From: Ascarosepion bandense
Taxonomy: Eukaryota > Mollusca > Cephalopoda > Sepiida > Sepiidae
Assembly (NCBI GenBank): GCA_037127315.1
Contig: JBBBDQ010000230.1
Location: 1,111,001-1,175,000 of the forward strand
Direction of reading: 5' to 3'
DNA: 64,000 bases
Shown: in pieces, positions 54,557 to 64,000 of the stretch
Layout: the number at the start of each line of letters is the position of its first letter
How positions within the stretch are numbered: the stretch's first letter is position 1
Program-made: the position numbers and the translations under genes
The notes under the pieces: generated by a model
Databases searched by the model: none
Seen by the model: the letters and a program-made list of their open reading frames with translations, nothing else
What the model was told of the DNA's origin: nothing

Positions 54557-54830
54557 CATGCGCAGACAGATCTGTTTTGCTGTATCACAGCTCATCAGTG
54601 AGGTTAGATTTCGACTGTTCTTTAACCCAGGATTGAAACCCGACTGAATTGGCGTCAGTCGGCGATTCTACCTTTGAGCTATGGGAGCTCGGTAGAAGGA
54701 GGCTGAATTTTTAGCGTGTATATTATCATTATACACTCCCAATAGCTGAGAGTGTTCTAATACATTGCTAAATGAATGATGCGTAGATGCTAGAATAGCT
54801 ACTGTTTTTCAAAGTCTTCCTTTATGAGTC
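54557..54830 (-). mobile_element. tRNA-derived SINE, family 2 (extended form)
   Basis: Minus strand: CTACCGAGCTCCCATAGCTC, box A TAGCTCAAAGGTAGAATC, box B GGGTTTCAATCCTGG, GATGAGCTGTGATACAGC, and the 5' extension GAAGACTTTGAAAAACAGTA. Next to (TA)n. Confidence 0.87.
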
Positions 54831-54949
54831 AACAGCCAGCTGACTCCAGGCGGTGTCTCAATAACCACTGTAGAGAAGACCACGTGAAACTACATTACCA
54901 AGAAACTTCATGGCAATGAACAGTCAGAATATGAAACCTAATGGCGTGC

Positions 54950-55345
54950 GGGCGGCTAGGTCTAAGAGAATTAAAACTGCGCCCAGAAAGAAGTGTCATG
55001 GGTTTACAGGTGTCACCAGGTAATACAAAAATATCTCTCGTGACACGGAACGTAAGAACATTGAATAACTGCGGCGAGCTTGAAGATATAAAACAAGAGA
55101 TGAGTTGTTAAACGTTAACATTTTTTAAAATGTTGTTGTTTAATCAGCTCATTTCATGTATGTTAAACTAGGTGGCCAAATAACGGAGATCTTGTAAGTG
55201 ACAATCACAGAATTATATGCAGGCGAAGAGAAATATGCGTAAGGATTTGGATTTATACTAGACCAAGACACGAAGAAATGCGTTTTGGGATACTGCCGGT
55301 TATCTGAAAGAATCATTGGAGTTGAAATTGAAAGGTGTCGAAAGT
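54950..55345 (+). pseudogene. RTE LINE endonuclease domain fragment, decayed
   Basis: Frames read TRNVRTLN then CGELEDIKQEMS, then RWPNNGDLVSDNHRIICRRR and later GYCRLSERIIGVEIE. This follows the N-terminal APE-type endonuclease of RTE elements (WNVRTL...L--EM, then RWP--G, then GY-P-S-R---V---G). Stops between. It is the only endonuclease part of a LINE that I found here. Confidence 0.7.
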
Positions 55346-56096
55346 AATGAGGTCTTACGGAGGTTAGGCAACCGTGTCTGTAGATTGGGTGATTTAAGGT
55401 GCTAATACCCCATTTATCTCCGCATTTATAGCCACCTTTCAGGAGTGGTAGGATGAGGGGAAGGTAGAGTTTACATGATAAAAACGTTCCCCTCGTTAGT
55501 AGTGGCGGCCTTTTTTTTATAGTGATCTAATTTGTTACCTTACCTAAGCGGAGAGGGTCACACAGGAAGGACATTTTCTTTTGCAACCCGGCTCATCCTG
55601 ATAGGTCAAATTAATTTTCGATAAAGAATAATTGTTCAACATATCTGTTATAGTCACGTATGCTCCACAAAAACAAAGTACAGAAGAAATCGAATTTTTC
55701 TACTCCATACTGGGTAACGCTAAGGCACAGTGTAAGTCACAACAAATTATAATTGTCTTGGAAACTTTCATGTCAAAATAAGAAAGAAAGGAAAAAAGCT
55801 AGCCAGTTCGGTCTAGTAATCCGTAATTAAAGCGGCGAAAAATAGGTCCAGTGTTGCCCCGTGAATGACAAGGTAACAGCCAACATTTTGATCCAAGACA
55901 ATCCAAGAGAATTATGAACATGAGCTTGGAAAAGCCTCGGAGGAGAAAGTAAAAATAAAATCGACAACATAACGATCTACAAGGAAATTGGGAATGCAGT
56001 TGCGTCAGTGACCACCCACTTCTCATATGTAAATTAAGAATAAAACTACGAAAACCAATAAAGCCTTACGCAACACGGAGATTGCAATATTACAGA
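55346..56096. other. No gene seen
   Basis: Moderately GC compared with the flanks, with no recognised motif. Confidence 0.45.
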
Positions 56097-56405
56097 CTCC
56101 TGATGAACCCCATCTTGAAAAGATGATACGATCTTGAAAGAACCCGATCTTGAAAAGATGATACGATCTTGAAAGGATCCGATCTTGAAAAGATGATACG
56201 ATCTTGTAAGGACCCGATCTTGAAAAGATGGTGCGATCTTCAAAGGACCCGATCTTGAAAAGATGATACGATCTTGAAAGGATCCGATCTTGAAATGATG
56301 ATACGATCTTGAAAGGATCCGATCTTGAAAAGATGATACGATCTTGAAAGGATCCGATCTTGAAAAGATGATACGATCTTGAAAGGACCCGTTCTTGAAA
56401 AGACA
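56097..56405. repeat. 35-bp minisatellite, about 9 units
   Basis: Unit with two related halves, GATCTTGAAAAGATGATAC and GATCTTGAAAGGA(T/C)CC. Because 35 is not a multiple of 3 and the unit lacks stops on the minus strand, that strand stays open in all three frames with a 35-residue period (YHLFKIGSFQDR). Two minus frames of 127 and 155 codons arise from this and are unlikely to be genes. Confidence 0.97.
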
Positions 56406-56624
56406 AAACGGAAACAAAAGCTCAGAATGGCAGACACTAATAGATGCTTTAGTGATGTCAGCAAACGTCATCATCCAAAATCTGGACTTGGAAGTTAAAA
56501 CGAATTGATCCAAAATGATTCACAACATGATGCAAAGAAGACAGAAAACAATGCCAAGACATAGAACAGATTACAGAAAACTACACAAGAAAATAATGAA
56601 CAAATGCAAACAGACTAAAAAAAG

Positions 56625-57160
56625 AATGTGATAAATGCTGACTTGGCTGCTCGACAACAGCCACTTCCCACCAACGAGATGTGGCTTCCCTGTGTTTGTT
56701 GTATAAAAACTTCCATGGCTTCTGCTCCAACGAAATTAAGTCACTGATGCCTCCGCAACAGGTGTTTACTCGTGCAACCAAACTGGCATCTGGGTTTCAC
56801 TCATTCACAGTTAGATCAAACAAATGCAGACGACAATTCCACTCCTTCAGCTTCTTTTCTCACACTTCCCGCCTGTGGAACTCGTTTCCTTATTCTTGCT
56901 TTCCTGCCGGCTACAACCTCCAGGTCAATACTCATCACTTAACTACTTGACCCTAATTCTTTCCACACCGCCCTGTATATCCTTTCCTTTCTCTCCATCT
57001 TTGCAACTGTCATCACACTTGTATTCCCATCCTTCTCTTGCTCATTTCTAACTGGTTCGTCCTTCTCTTCAATCTCCTCTAATCTTTTTCTCTTATGTAG
57101 CCCCCTGCATATCAGTGGCGTTACCGTCTTGCTCGGGGTGATATGATTTTTTTAAAAAAT
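56625..57160 (+). mobile_element. LINE 3' end (jockey/CR1-like)
   Basis: RT-ORF end: DVASLCLLYKNFHGFCSNEI, then FTRATKLASGFHSFTV, SHTSRLWNSFPYSCFPAGYN. It has a 3' UTR with CATATCAGTGGCGTTACC and terminus TTGCTCGGGGTGATATGATT. Confidence 0.87.
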
Positions 57161-57419
57161 GGCCCAACAAAAATGTCCAGAAATAGTGAAACCGAGTATC
57201 ACAAATAAAAGAGATAAACATAAAAAAATAAGAGAAATAAAACGATAAAATATATGCTCATCAAAAAGAAGCATAAAATAGAAGTACGGAACGTTCATAT
57301 TAAAGAAAGAAAAATAATTCAGCGATAAAACGAGTATATAGGACATCAGTTACACGACGAATGAGAGCAACTGGCAATACCATCTACCATCTACTTGATT
57401 AAGCCCAATGAGAATTTCA

Positions 57420-57610
57420 TACTTTTCTGATCGCCGTCTCTCTTTCCTCTCTGTCTTGTGAGTATTCGATTCTCCAAGCCACCTCCTTCGTTGCATGTCC
57501 AAGAAACTTCAGCTGTTTTTGCCTGATGTTAAGTATAAGTGAATAAACGCGAACTATTCTCTTAAATATCCCCATCATACATAGCAACAAAATCTTTAAC
57601 AAAATCTCAA
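57420..57610 (-). pseudogene. RTE LINE C-terminal fragment
   Basis: A minus-strand frame contains NIRQKQLKFLGHATKEV followed by W-IEYSQ, matching RTE N-R-RQLKFLGH-M-KE. Confidence 0.7.
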
Positions 57611-57746
57611 AGCTGTAAGATGCAGTTTTTTCAGATCACTTATAAAAACGGCGACTAGTGGACTCATCCTGAACCTTTTAGAGAGGACCCTCCTTGTTCG
57701 AACATTGTCTTATAAGAAAACGGCTAAGATTACAATTACCATTTGA

Positions 57747-58562
57747 TTTTTTTTTAACCGTTTCACCTGAAGCAAGGCGGTACTGCCACTGAAGCGCAGA
57801 AGGCTACATAAAAGAGTAAAAGTTTGATGCAGGAGGAGAGTAAAGAGAAAGACGAACAAATTACAGGGGGCGCCCGAGAAAGAGCAAGAGCAGTATGGGA
57901 GTACAAGTTGGATGACATTTGCGAAGGTAGAGAGAAAGGAAAAGAACAAGATATACGGGGTGATGTAGAAAGGACGAGGGAAGGACTAGAATCAAATGGA
58001 TAAGAGATGGAAATTGACATTGAATTTAAATTCCTGTAGGTTGTAACCGTCAGGAAAGAAAGTATACGGAAGAGAGTTCCACTGGCGGGAAGTTCAAGAA
58101 AAGAAGCTTTTGGAGTAGAATTGTCGGCTGTATCTGATAGATTTAACTGTAAAAAGGTTGGACCTTGTTGCCAATCTGGTTACTCGAGTAAATTCTTGTG
58201 GAGAGGCCACAAGTGACCTATGTTCATCGGCGCAGAAGCCATGACAATATTTGTAAAAGAGACGGATGGAAGCCACATCCCGCCGGTGAGAAAGTGGCGA
58301 GAGTCGAGCTGCCAAGTCGGAACCGATTACATTACACATTATCCTTTGGAGCCTGTCGAGAACACTGAGATGAACAGAGGAAGCGCCTGACCAGATATAA
58401 CAACAGTATTCTATGCACGGTCACATGGTTAATTTGCATATGTGCAGGATGGATTCAGGCGGAAAAAAACATCCTGGTCCGACACAGTGCCCTAATTTTC
58501 CTAGCAGTGGATTTAGCAATTGATTCAATGTAATGATTCCACTTGAGTTCTGAAGAAACTAT
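57747..58562 (-). mobile_element. LINE 3' part with RT-ORF end, minus strand
   Basis: Minus strand: SSELKWNHYIESIAKSTARK, then the region of RMFF, ILHICKLTM, IEYCCYIWSG, RLQRIMCNVIGSDLAARL, SHRRDVASIRLFYKYCHGFC, SKSFFS, then the 3' UTR and terminus TTGCTTCAGGTGAAACG. Frameshift near the run of A at 58470. Head-to-head with the next fragment. Confidence 0.87.
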
Positions 58563-58619
58563 GCTTTTTTAATGTGTAATTCAGTTATATTTAATTGTGT
58601 CATTTTCATTGTATTTATT

Positions 58620-58998
58620 TTCTCTTACGAACTTAAGTCACTGGTGCCCCCTAGATGTGAATTTGCACGCGATACTAGATTGGCAAATAGGTCCCACCCT
58701 TTTACAGTGAAACCGATGAAATTTCTACTCCAACAGCTTCTTTCCTCGCACTTCCCGCCTGTGGAATTCCCTACCGCATAGTTGCTTCCTCGACGGCTAC
58801 AACCTCCAGGAGTTTAAATGTAGGGTTAATAGGCACCTACTAACACACTAGCTCACACCCACTCTCTCCAACTCTCTCCCTATGTACGTCCTAAGTCGTC
58901 TATCACCCTCCTTCTGACATTTCCTATACCCAATCGCTCTATGTAACCCCCTGCGCTATAGTGGCAGTGGCATGCCTTGCTTGGGGTGACCCGATTAA
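58620..58998 (+). mobile_element. LINE 3' end (jockey/CR1-like)
   Basis: ELKSLVPPRCEFARDTRLAN then RSHPFTVKPMKF; the frame then shifts near the run of C/A but CACTTCCCGCCTGTGG follows. Terminus TTGCTTGGGGTGACCCGATT plus A-rich end. Closest to the subfamily of the 38.8-kb LINE (CTCACACC, GTAGGGTTAATAGGCACC). Confidence 0.85.
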
Positions 58999-59340
58999 AA
59001 AAAAACAAAAAAAAACGGCATTCTACCTTTCGATATTAAGCAGAAAAAAAGGAATTATTCAACAAGTCAATGGCTCTCAGAAAACTTGACTCTTGGTATA
59101 GCTGTCTTTATGATTTAATTGTAAAGACCTATTGGTTTCAAAAGTTAAATCATTTGACTTCCATGACCTCCGTCAACATCTTCGTTTATATTGCTTTCAA
59201 AAATGCAGTTCTTCCGCAATTTCTTTATTATCTATGAATTAACACACATTTTTGTAAAAGATGAGTGCCTATCCATCAACTTTTCTGTTTGAAGAGATTT
59301 TCTTTTTCTGCAGTCTCTTTGGTTGGTAATGTTTAGTACT
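58999..59340. other. No gene seen
   Basis: No feature recognised. Confidence 0.45.
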
Positions 59341-59790
59341 TTTTTTTATAATCATTTCACCCCTAGCAAGGCAGGATCGCTGCTGGTGCGAAGGGTATTA
59401 CAGCGAAAGAAAAAAGTATATGGGATGTCGAAGAAAAAGTAAGAGAAAGATAAGAAACAAGGAGATAGAAGATGGCAATTGAGGTTGCATTTAAACTTTT
59501 GGAGACTGTGGTTCGTCTACTTTGTGAAGGGTGGCGACACAGAAGAAGAAGAAGAAGAAGAAGAAGAAGAAGAAGAAGAAGAAGAAGAAGAAGAAGAAGA
59601 AGAAGAAAAGAAGAAGAAGAAGAAGAAGAAGAAGCTATCTAGGAAGCCAGAAAATGCAATAGAGTCTCACAAACGCGAAGTGCGAGAAAAGAAACTGTTA
59701 AATTAACAGAGGTTGTTACATTTAACTGTTTAAACTGTAAAAGGGTGGGGCCTTGAAGTTACTCTTGTATCACGCATAAATACATGTGGT
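59341..59790 (-). mobile_element. LINE 3' fragment with an internal (GAA)n expansion
   Basis: Complement starts with the terminus TTGCTAGGGGTGAAATGATT and carries the 3' UTR and RT-ORF end. Inside, 59539-59633 is a (GAA)n tract that gives a Glu/Lys run in a forward frame. The tract splits the fragment between GGTGGCGACACA and CTATCTAGGAAGCC. Confidence 0.75.
59539..59633. repeat. (GAA)n microsatellite
   Basis: About 31 units, with one AAG slip near 59598. Confidence 0.98.
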
Positions 59791-59807
59791 AAAAGCTTGT
59801 TATGGCA

Positions 59808-59965
59808 TAGGGGAGCTTTTTTCGAATTCCATTCGAGTCAATTACATTTATTTATGCGTTGGCACCCTTGGTTTAAGATAGGAATTCAGCTCTTCACCCC
59901 AAGCTTGCTATAGGTAAATAGCAGCACAGACTGGGTCCTATAGGACAACTTTGAATTAAAATTAT
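59808..59965 (+). mobile_element. tRNA-derived SINE, family 1, diverged fragment
   Basis: TTCGAATTCCATTCGAGTC (box B and following), then ACCCTTGG and GACTGGGTCCTATAG match the family order, with many changes. Confidence 0.5.
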
Positions 59966-60501
59966 GAGGGCCTAGTGTACGGACCGTGGATAACACACAG
60001 CATATTACGTGATCTTCGACTGTCGGTCAAGAGCTTGGAGAAACGATCGGAGTTGCCAAGCTATCTGAAAGCCCACTCAAAGAATCATGAAGAAAAAGAA
60101 TCAAGTACTGTTGCTTCTACCTTAAGGTCCACCCGGACGACTGAAACAGCCGATGAACAAATAAAGACAATGATTCTCTTGGACATTCTGCAATTTAACC
60201 AACTGATGCATCGTGTAGAGATGAGATGTAGCCATTCATTACTATTCATAATAATAACATCTGAAATTGATGCGTTCGGGGAAAATAAAGAACGAAAGAT
60301 ATATTGTTGGATTTCCGCCACTGTTTCATTGTTATTCTTCGAGGCCTAATTGACACACCTGTTACTACTCGATAGGTGAGCGCTTCAAGGTAAGTGGATG
60401 CGGCATCGATTTTTGCTTGGAGTTTACGCTGCTATTAACGACTGAAACTTGAGCCAAACTGGTAGAAACTCCAATAAACTTCTAGAATATTGTTTATTAT
60501 A
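59966..60501. other. No gene recognised; 124-codon frame
   Basis: A forward frame at 59975-60349 reads for example SSTVASTLRSTRTTETADEQ. I do not recognise it and no splice or promoter signal supports it. Confidence 0.35.
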
Positions 60502-60952
60502 CACTCTTGTTCAAATTAATTGAAACAATTGGTTTAGTCTTATTTTCTTTCAGCACACGATCAGTTTTAGACTAACTGGAGTGACAGTATATAATCGTCG
60601 TCTATTTTTTTTTTTTTTTCAGATTAGATCTTGTGCAGTGCTGTGCATCAATATGAATCTATTTTCGGGGTGTATAATGAAATTTGTTTGGCCTTGAAAA
60701 ATATTGCCTCATTCGTGATTGTATCAGATTTTATATCACGTTCAGATACTGTTGTCTCTACTGTCGATTAGTTGTTGTACAGCTAGTGCTGTCATCAAGG
60801 TAAAAAATTGGATCCACCAGTCTAAAATGTAAATGAAAATATAGAAGAAAAAAAAACAACGCAAAGAGACGTCGTATACGTGACAGGGAAAGTGTGAAAG
60901 ATCCTAGGAAAAAAAACTAATCGTTTTGTTTCAGTTAATTTGAACAAAGGCG
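60502..60952. mobile_element. Tc1/mariner-like MITE, about 450 bp
   Basis: Left CTTGTTCAAATTAATTGAAA and the complement of the right end (TTTGTTCAAATTAACTGAAA) match over about 25 bp, then diverge around ACAA. TA precedes the left end. The core has no transposase. Confidence 0.82.
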
Positions 60953-62132
60953 TTTATTAGCTGCGTTATTATTATTCTCCCGTTGTTAATCGATACAAGT
61001 AAAATAACAATCAGATATGCCCGGGAAACTATCACAATTGTTCTGGTTAAAATTTTCGGGTGGATCTTAATTCTTAAGTGTTATAAACTCCTTATGAGTT
61101 CTAATTTACCCGTAGAAATTATACTATTGTCTCGTTAAATATTTGAAATTAACAAATTAAAGAAAAGTGCTATAACGACTCGGAATATAAATTCAGGTCA
61201 TTGTTTATAAAAGTATGAAGGTACAAATAAAAAGGCTGAAAACTGACAATTCCCTGATGCAGACGTTAAGCACACGACAGCAAAGTCTCGGCAAATTCTC
61301 TTTCTTTATTTTCCTAAAATAAAAAACAAAAAGCAACTTTGATATATTGCTTTCTTTCGTCTATCCTCAACATCAAAAAGGTCCGACCCATTGTTTATCT
61401 AAGGCGTGACGCACGTGCTTACTAAGGTATTAAGGAACAAGCCGGATTATGAAACGATTCTGAGTTAATTTTTTAAATTCTTTTCACCTTATCACATATA
61501 TTGCATGTTAAATGTTCAATTCTTCTTAAATTATTTCATTTGTCATTTAATATGCCTAACATATTTCTGGTTGATAAATTACTTGTTTGTTAAATTTAAA
61601 ATAAAATTGGAAAAAAAAGAATTTGCGTCAGACCACGTTCGATCCAAAACTCATCTCTTCGTTAGCTAGTCTTTTATGGAAAGACGCATTGTGTTTTAAG
61701 CCCCAAAAATAAATGTCGATATTTACCGCATAGGTGTCTCGCAAATCCATTCGAGGTGTTACGTTTGCTATACCCATTAGTAAAGTTTCACCAGAAATGA
61801 GTGAATCTCTGAGGACAAACTTTTTCCATCAAGTGTGTAATGAATTCAATCGATTTCATTCACTGGGGATTTATTGAAAGAAACCAGGCGTACGGTGTTA
61901 GCCATAAATTAGCCAGTACATGAAGGGCTTAACGACTGCGGATTTAATGGGATTACAGAACGGGATATTAATTTGATTTCCGGAACATTGACCATATTGT
62001 ATAAATCAGAATTTTAAGGTTGTGTCTTGATATTTTATTAAAATTTCCGCAGGCATTACTGATCAGACGTTGGAATTTTACGTCAGATCATAAACCTGAC
62101 TCATGTTGACTTGAACCGTAACAGATCCTGTA

Positions 62133-62133
<1 letters not shown>
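60953..62133. other. No gene seen
   Basis: About 1.2 kb, nothing recognised. Confidence 0.45.

Positions 62134-62206
<73 letters not shown>
62134..62206. repeat. (TA)n(GATA)n compound microsatellite
   Basis: TA tract followed by nine GATA units. Confidence 0.98.
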
Positions 62207-63721
62207 TTTCTCATGTATGACATTTTCATGGACACCATGGGATGACAAGAATATAGAATTTTTTTTTCCGAAAACAGCATTCACAACGTAATAGCTGATC
62301 AGTAAATTATAGGGTCACTGTCACAAGAAATTGTGTGAAACAGTTGTCGTTTTCGTAGGTAGGAATGTTTATTTACCTGATGATATGCTAGCCCCAGTCA
62401 CTACTGATTATGGATTTAAAGGTCGCAGACTAGACAACTATATTACGAAATAATATAGATATAATTACAGGAAGCAACACACAGCCACATCGGACATTTG
62501 TGATAAATCCTCTTGAATTTGGTTGGTTGGTTGTTTGGTTGTTTTGCTGTTTTTAACATATCAACGTCTATATGTTATTTAATACCGACATTTAAATATT
62601 TTGTTCGTACTTTTATGTAATTATTTATTCAGGAGAGATAATAATAGACCAAGTGATATAAGTTTTACTTATTAACTCATAGATTTTAAGAAAATAGGAG
62701 GCTATCTATCTATCTATCTAGCTAGCTAGCTAGCTAGCTAGCTTATTCTCTTCATATCTGTCTATCCGTCGATCTCTCTTATTTTCTGCATATGTAACTG
62801 TCTGATACTCTCCATATCTATCAATCTATCTCATTCTCTTGATTTCTATGTATTATCGTACCTCTCACTCTGTCTCTCTCTGATATTATACATTTAAAAA
62901 AGACATGTACCTGTTTCATCTTCACCGCAAAATTAGTTTCGAGAGATAGATCAAATATATTGAAAAGAATATTTTTATTAAAAATAAATTGCTTCTTTCC
63001 GGATAAGAGCTAAAATTCTGTCCGCACTCACAAACAGAAATCGTCTTAAAACAAGTATGTTTCTCCCCACCAAAAAAATATCAAGAAATGGGATAACTTC
63101 GTAAGAAAGAAAGAAATGTGAGATGAACTGCTTTGTAATAGCAACCCTCATATACAGTAGTAATTACTGGACCTTTTAGCCAGAACCTTATTAATCTCTC
63201 TGTTCACTCTCGTATCAAAGGATATGCTTCGCATTGGGGTTAATGTCTAAGATTGCATTCAGGTTTTCCATGCCACTGGAGGGACAAGCCTGCGGTTCTT
63301 TTGCTAAGGTCAGGCATATGAAAAATGGCTCCATTTTATAAGGTTTAATCTCATGCCAAATATTTGACTAACCTTTGCAAAGCAGAAGCTTGCATGCCGA
63401 TGGCGTAGCATCACGAAATGTCCAAACTTGTGCTGTTGTGGACTTACTGTGGTTTCAAGGTGAACATTTCCATGTATTTTATGTGTGAATTTGCTGATCT
63501 TTGCCCTGTTTCGTCATATTGTTAAATAATTCTATTTTTCAGTATGTTTGATTAAATACGATCAACAATGAATATATGTTGAGATTTTAATTTTTGTTAC
63601 CATTATATATATGTGTGTGCATGTGTGCGTGTGCATGTATATAGATACATATATATATATGTGTGTGTGTGTATTGTATTGAAAAACATATTACTCATTC
63701 TCCCTCACATTTCTCCCACTC

Positions 63722-63726
<5 letters not shown>
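62207..63726. other. No gene seen; (TATC)n(TAGC)n at 62702-62743
   Basis: No protein motif. A second short TG/TA tract lies at 63602-63672. Confidence 0.5.

Positions 63727-63781
<55 letters not shown>
63727..63781. repeat. (CT)n(AT)n microsatellite
   Basis: CT tract changes to AT at about 63754. Confidence 0.98.
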
Positions 63782-63788
<7 letters not shown>

Positions 63789-63913
63789 CAAGTGAAGAGG
63801 ACTCAAGGTTTTACTGTTGTGAGTGTCCCGGAATTTATTTTATTATGAAAAGTGCTCAATATAAGAAGTATTATAGAGCTTAATATAATTATATAGTTAT
63901 GAATTAATTGTAC

Positions 63914-63966
63914 ATTGTGACACGGACATTTCTATGTTTCGAGATAGATTCTCATAATCAGGCAAT
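63914..63966 (-). ncRNA. Hammerhead-ribozyme-like motif, copy 2
   Basis: Minus strand: ATTGC, CTGATTA, GAGAATCTATCTC hairpin, GAA, ACAT...GTGT, GTC, ACAAT. The same 53-nt layout as 13365-13417. Here the GAA is intact but the core G of CUGANGA is T, and the base pair of stem I next to the core is C/A. The sequence beyond (GATGTTGGTTGTG) also matches the other copy, so this is a repeat family cut by the window edge. Confidence 0.5.
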
Positions 63967-64000
63967 ACTTGATGTTGGTTGTGCAGATGATTTACATTTA

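Noticed and set aside
56023..56513. 127- and 155-codon minus-strand frames with 35-residue repeats
   Set aside because: Explained by a minisatellite without stops on that strand; kept only as a curiosity.
59479..59706. Frame with a long Glu/Lys run
   Set aside because: It is a (GAA)n expansion inside an antisense LINE fragment.
59975..60349. 124-codon forward frame
   Set aside because: No motif, splice site or promoter evidence; listed only as unassigned sequence.

Overview
This window looks like non-genic, repeat-dominated DNA from an animal nuclear genome. I found no convincing host protein-coding gene, no rRNA operon and no bacterial-style operon. It is AT-rich and full of (TA)n tracts. 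Several tRNA-derived SINE families, RTE-type and jockey/CR1-like LINE fragments, a mariner element, Helitrons and many foldback/MITE elements fill it. The combination of abundant tRNA-derived SINEs with a conserved tail, RTE LINEs and TA microsatellites suggests a coleoid cephalopod (octopus-like) or another mollusc. That assignment is inference; no diagnostic host gene is present.

Layout. 0-5.2 kb: TA tracts, a MITE, two foldbacks, two SINEs and a 29-bp minisatellite. 5.2-13.9 kb: LINE tails, a Helitron (9.6-10.3 kb), a tandem SINE pair, three palindromic/foldback elements with a tRNA-Leu-like sequence between copies, and a Penelope-like region with a hammerhead-ribozyme-like motif. 14-24.5 kb: two more copies of the first MITE, RTE pieces, and SINEs including an inverted pair. 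25-29 kb: the most repeat-poor part, with nothing recognised apart from one SINE at its left edge. 29-38 kb: a 5S rRNA-derived element, pyrimidine tracts, a mariner with broken transposase, and nested SINE/MITE/TA mosaics. 38.8-40.6 kb: a 5'-truncated LINE whose reverse transcriptase frame is completely open, the best coding sequence here. 40.8-42.1 kb: a decayed RTE copy interrupted by a GC-rich block. 42.2-47.4 kb: two Helitrons, SINEs, LINE tails and a local segmental duplication. 48-64 kb: 5S-tRNA composite SINEs, TATC arrays carrying a LINE insertion, an RTE endonuclease fragment, a 35-bp minisatellite, a cluster of LINE 3' ends, a Tc1-like MITE and a second hammerhead-like motif at the right edge.

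The parts form an ecosystem rather than a pathway. The LINEs supply reverse transcriptase and the SINEs and short LINE-tailed elements probably depend on them. The mariner, MITEs and foldbacks are cut-and-paste remnants, almost all sitting in TA dinucleotides. The Helitrons keep textbook termini but no helicase. The most interesting signals are SINEs with a 5S rRNA head joined to a tRNA SINE body, a pair of hammerhead-like motifs, and short elements with coincident 5' ends carrying a LINE tail.
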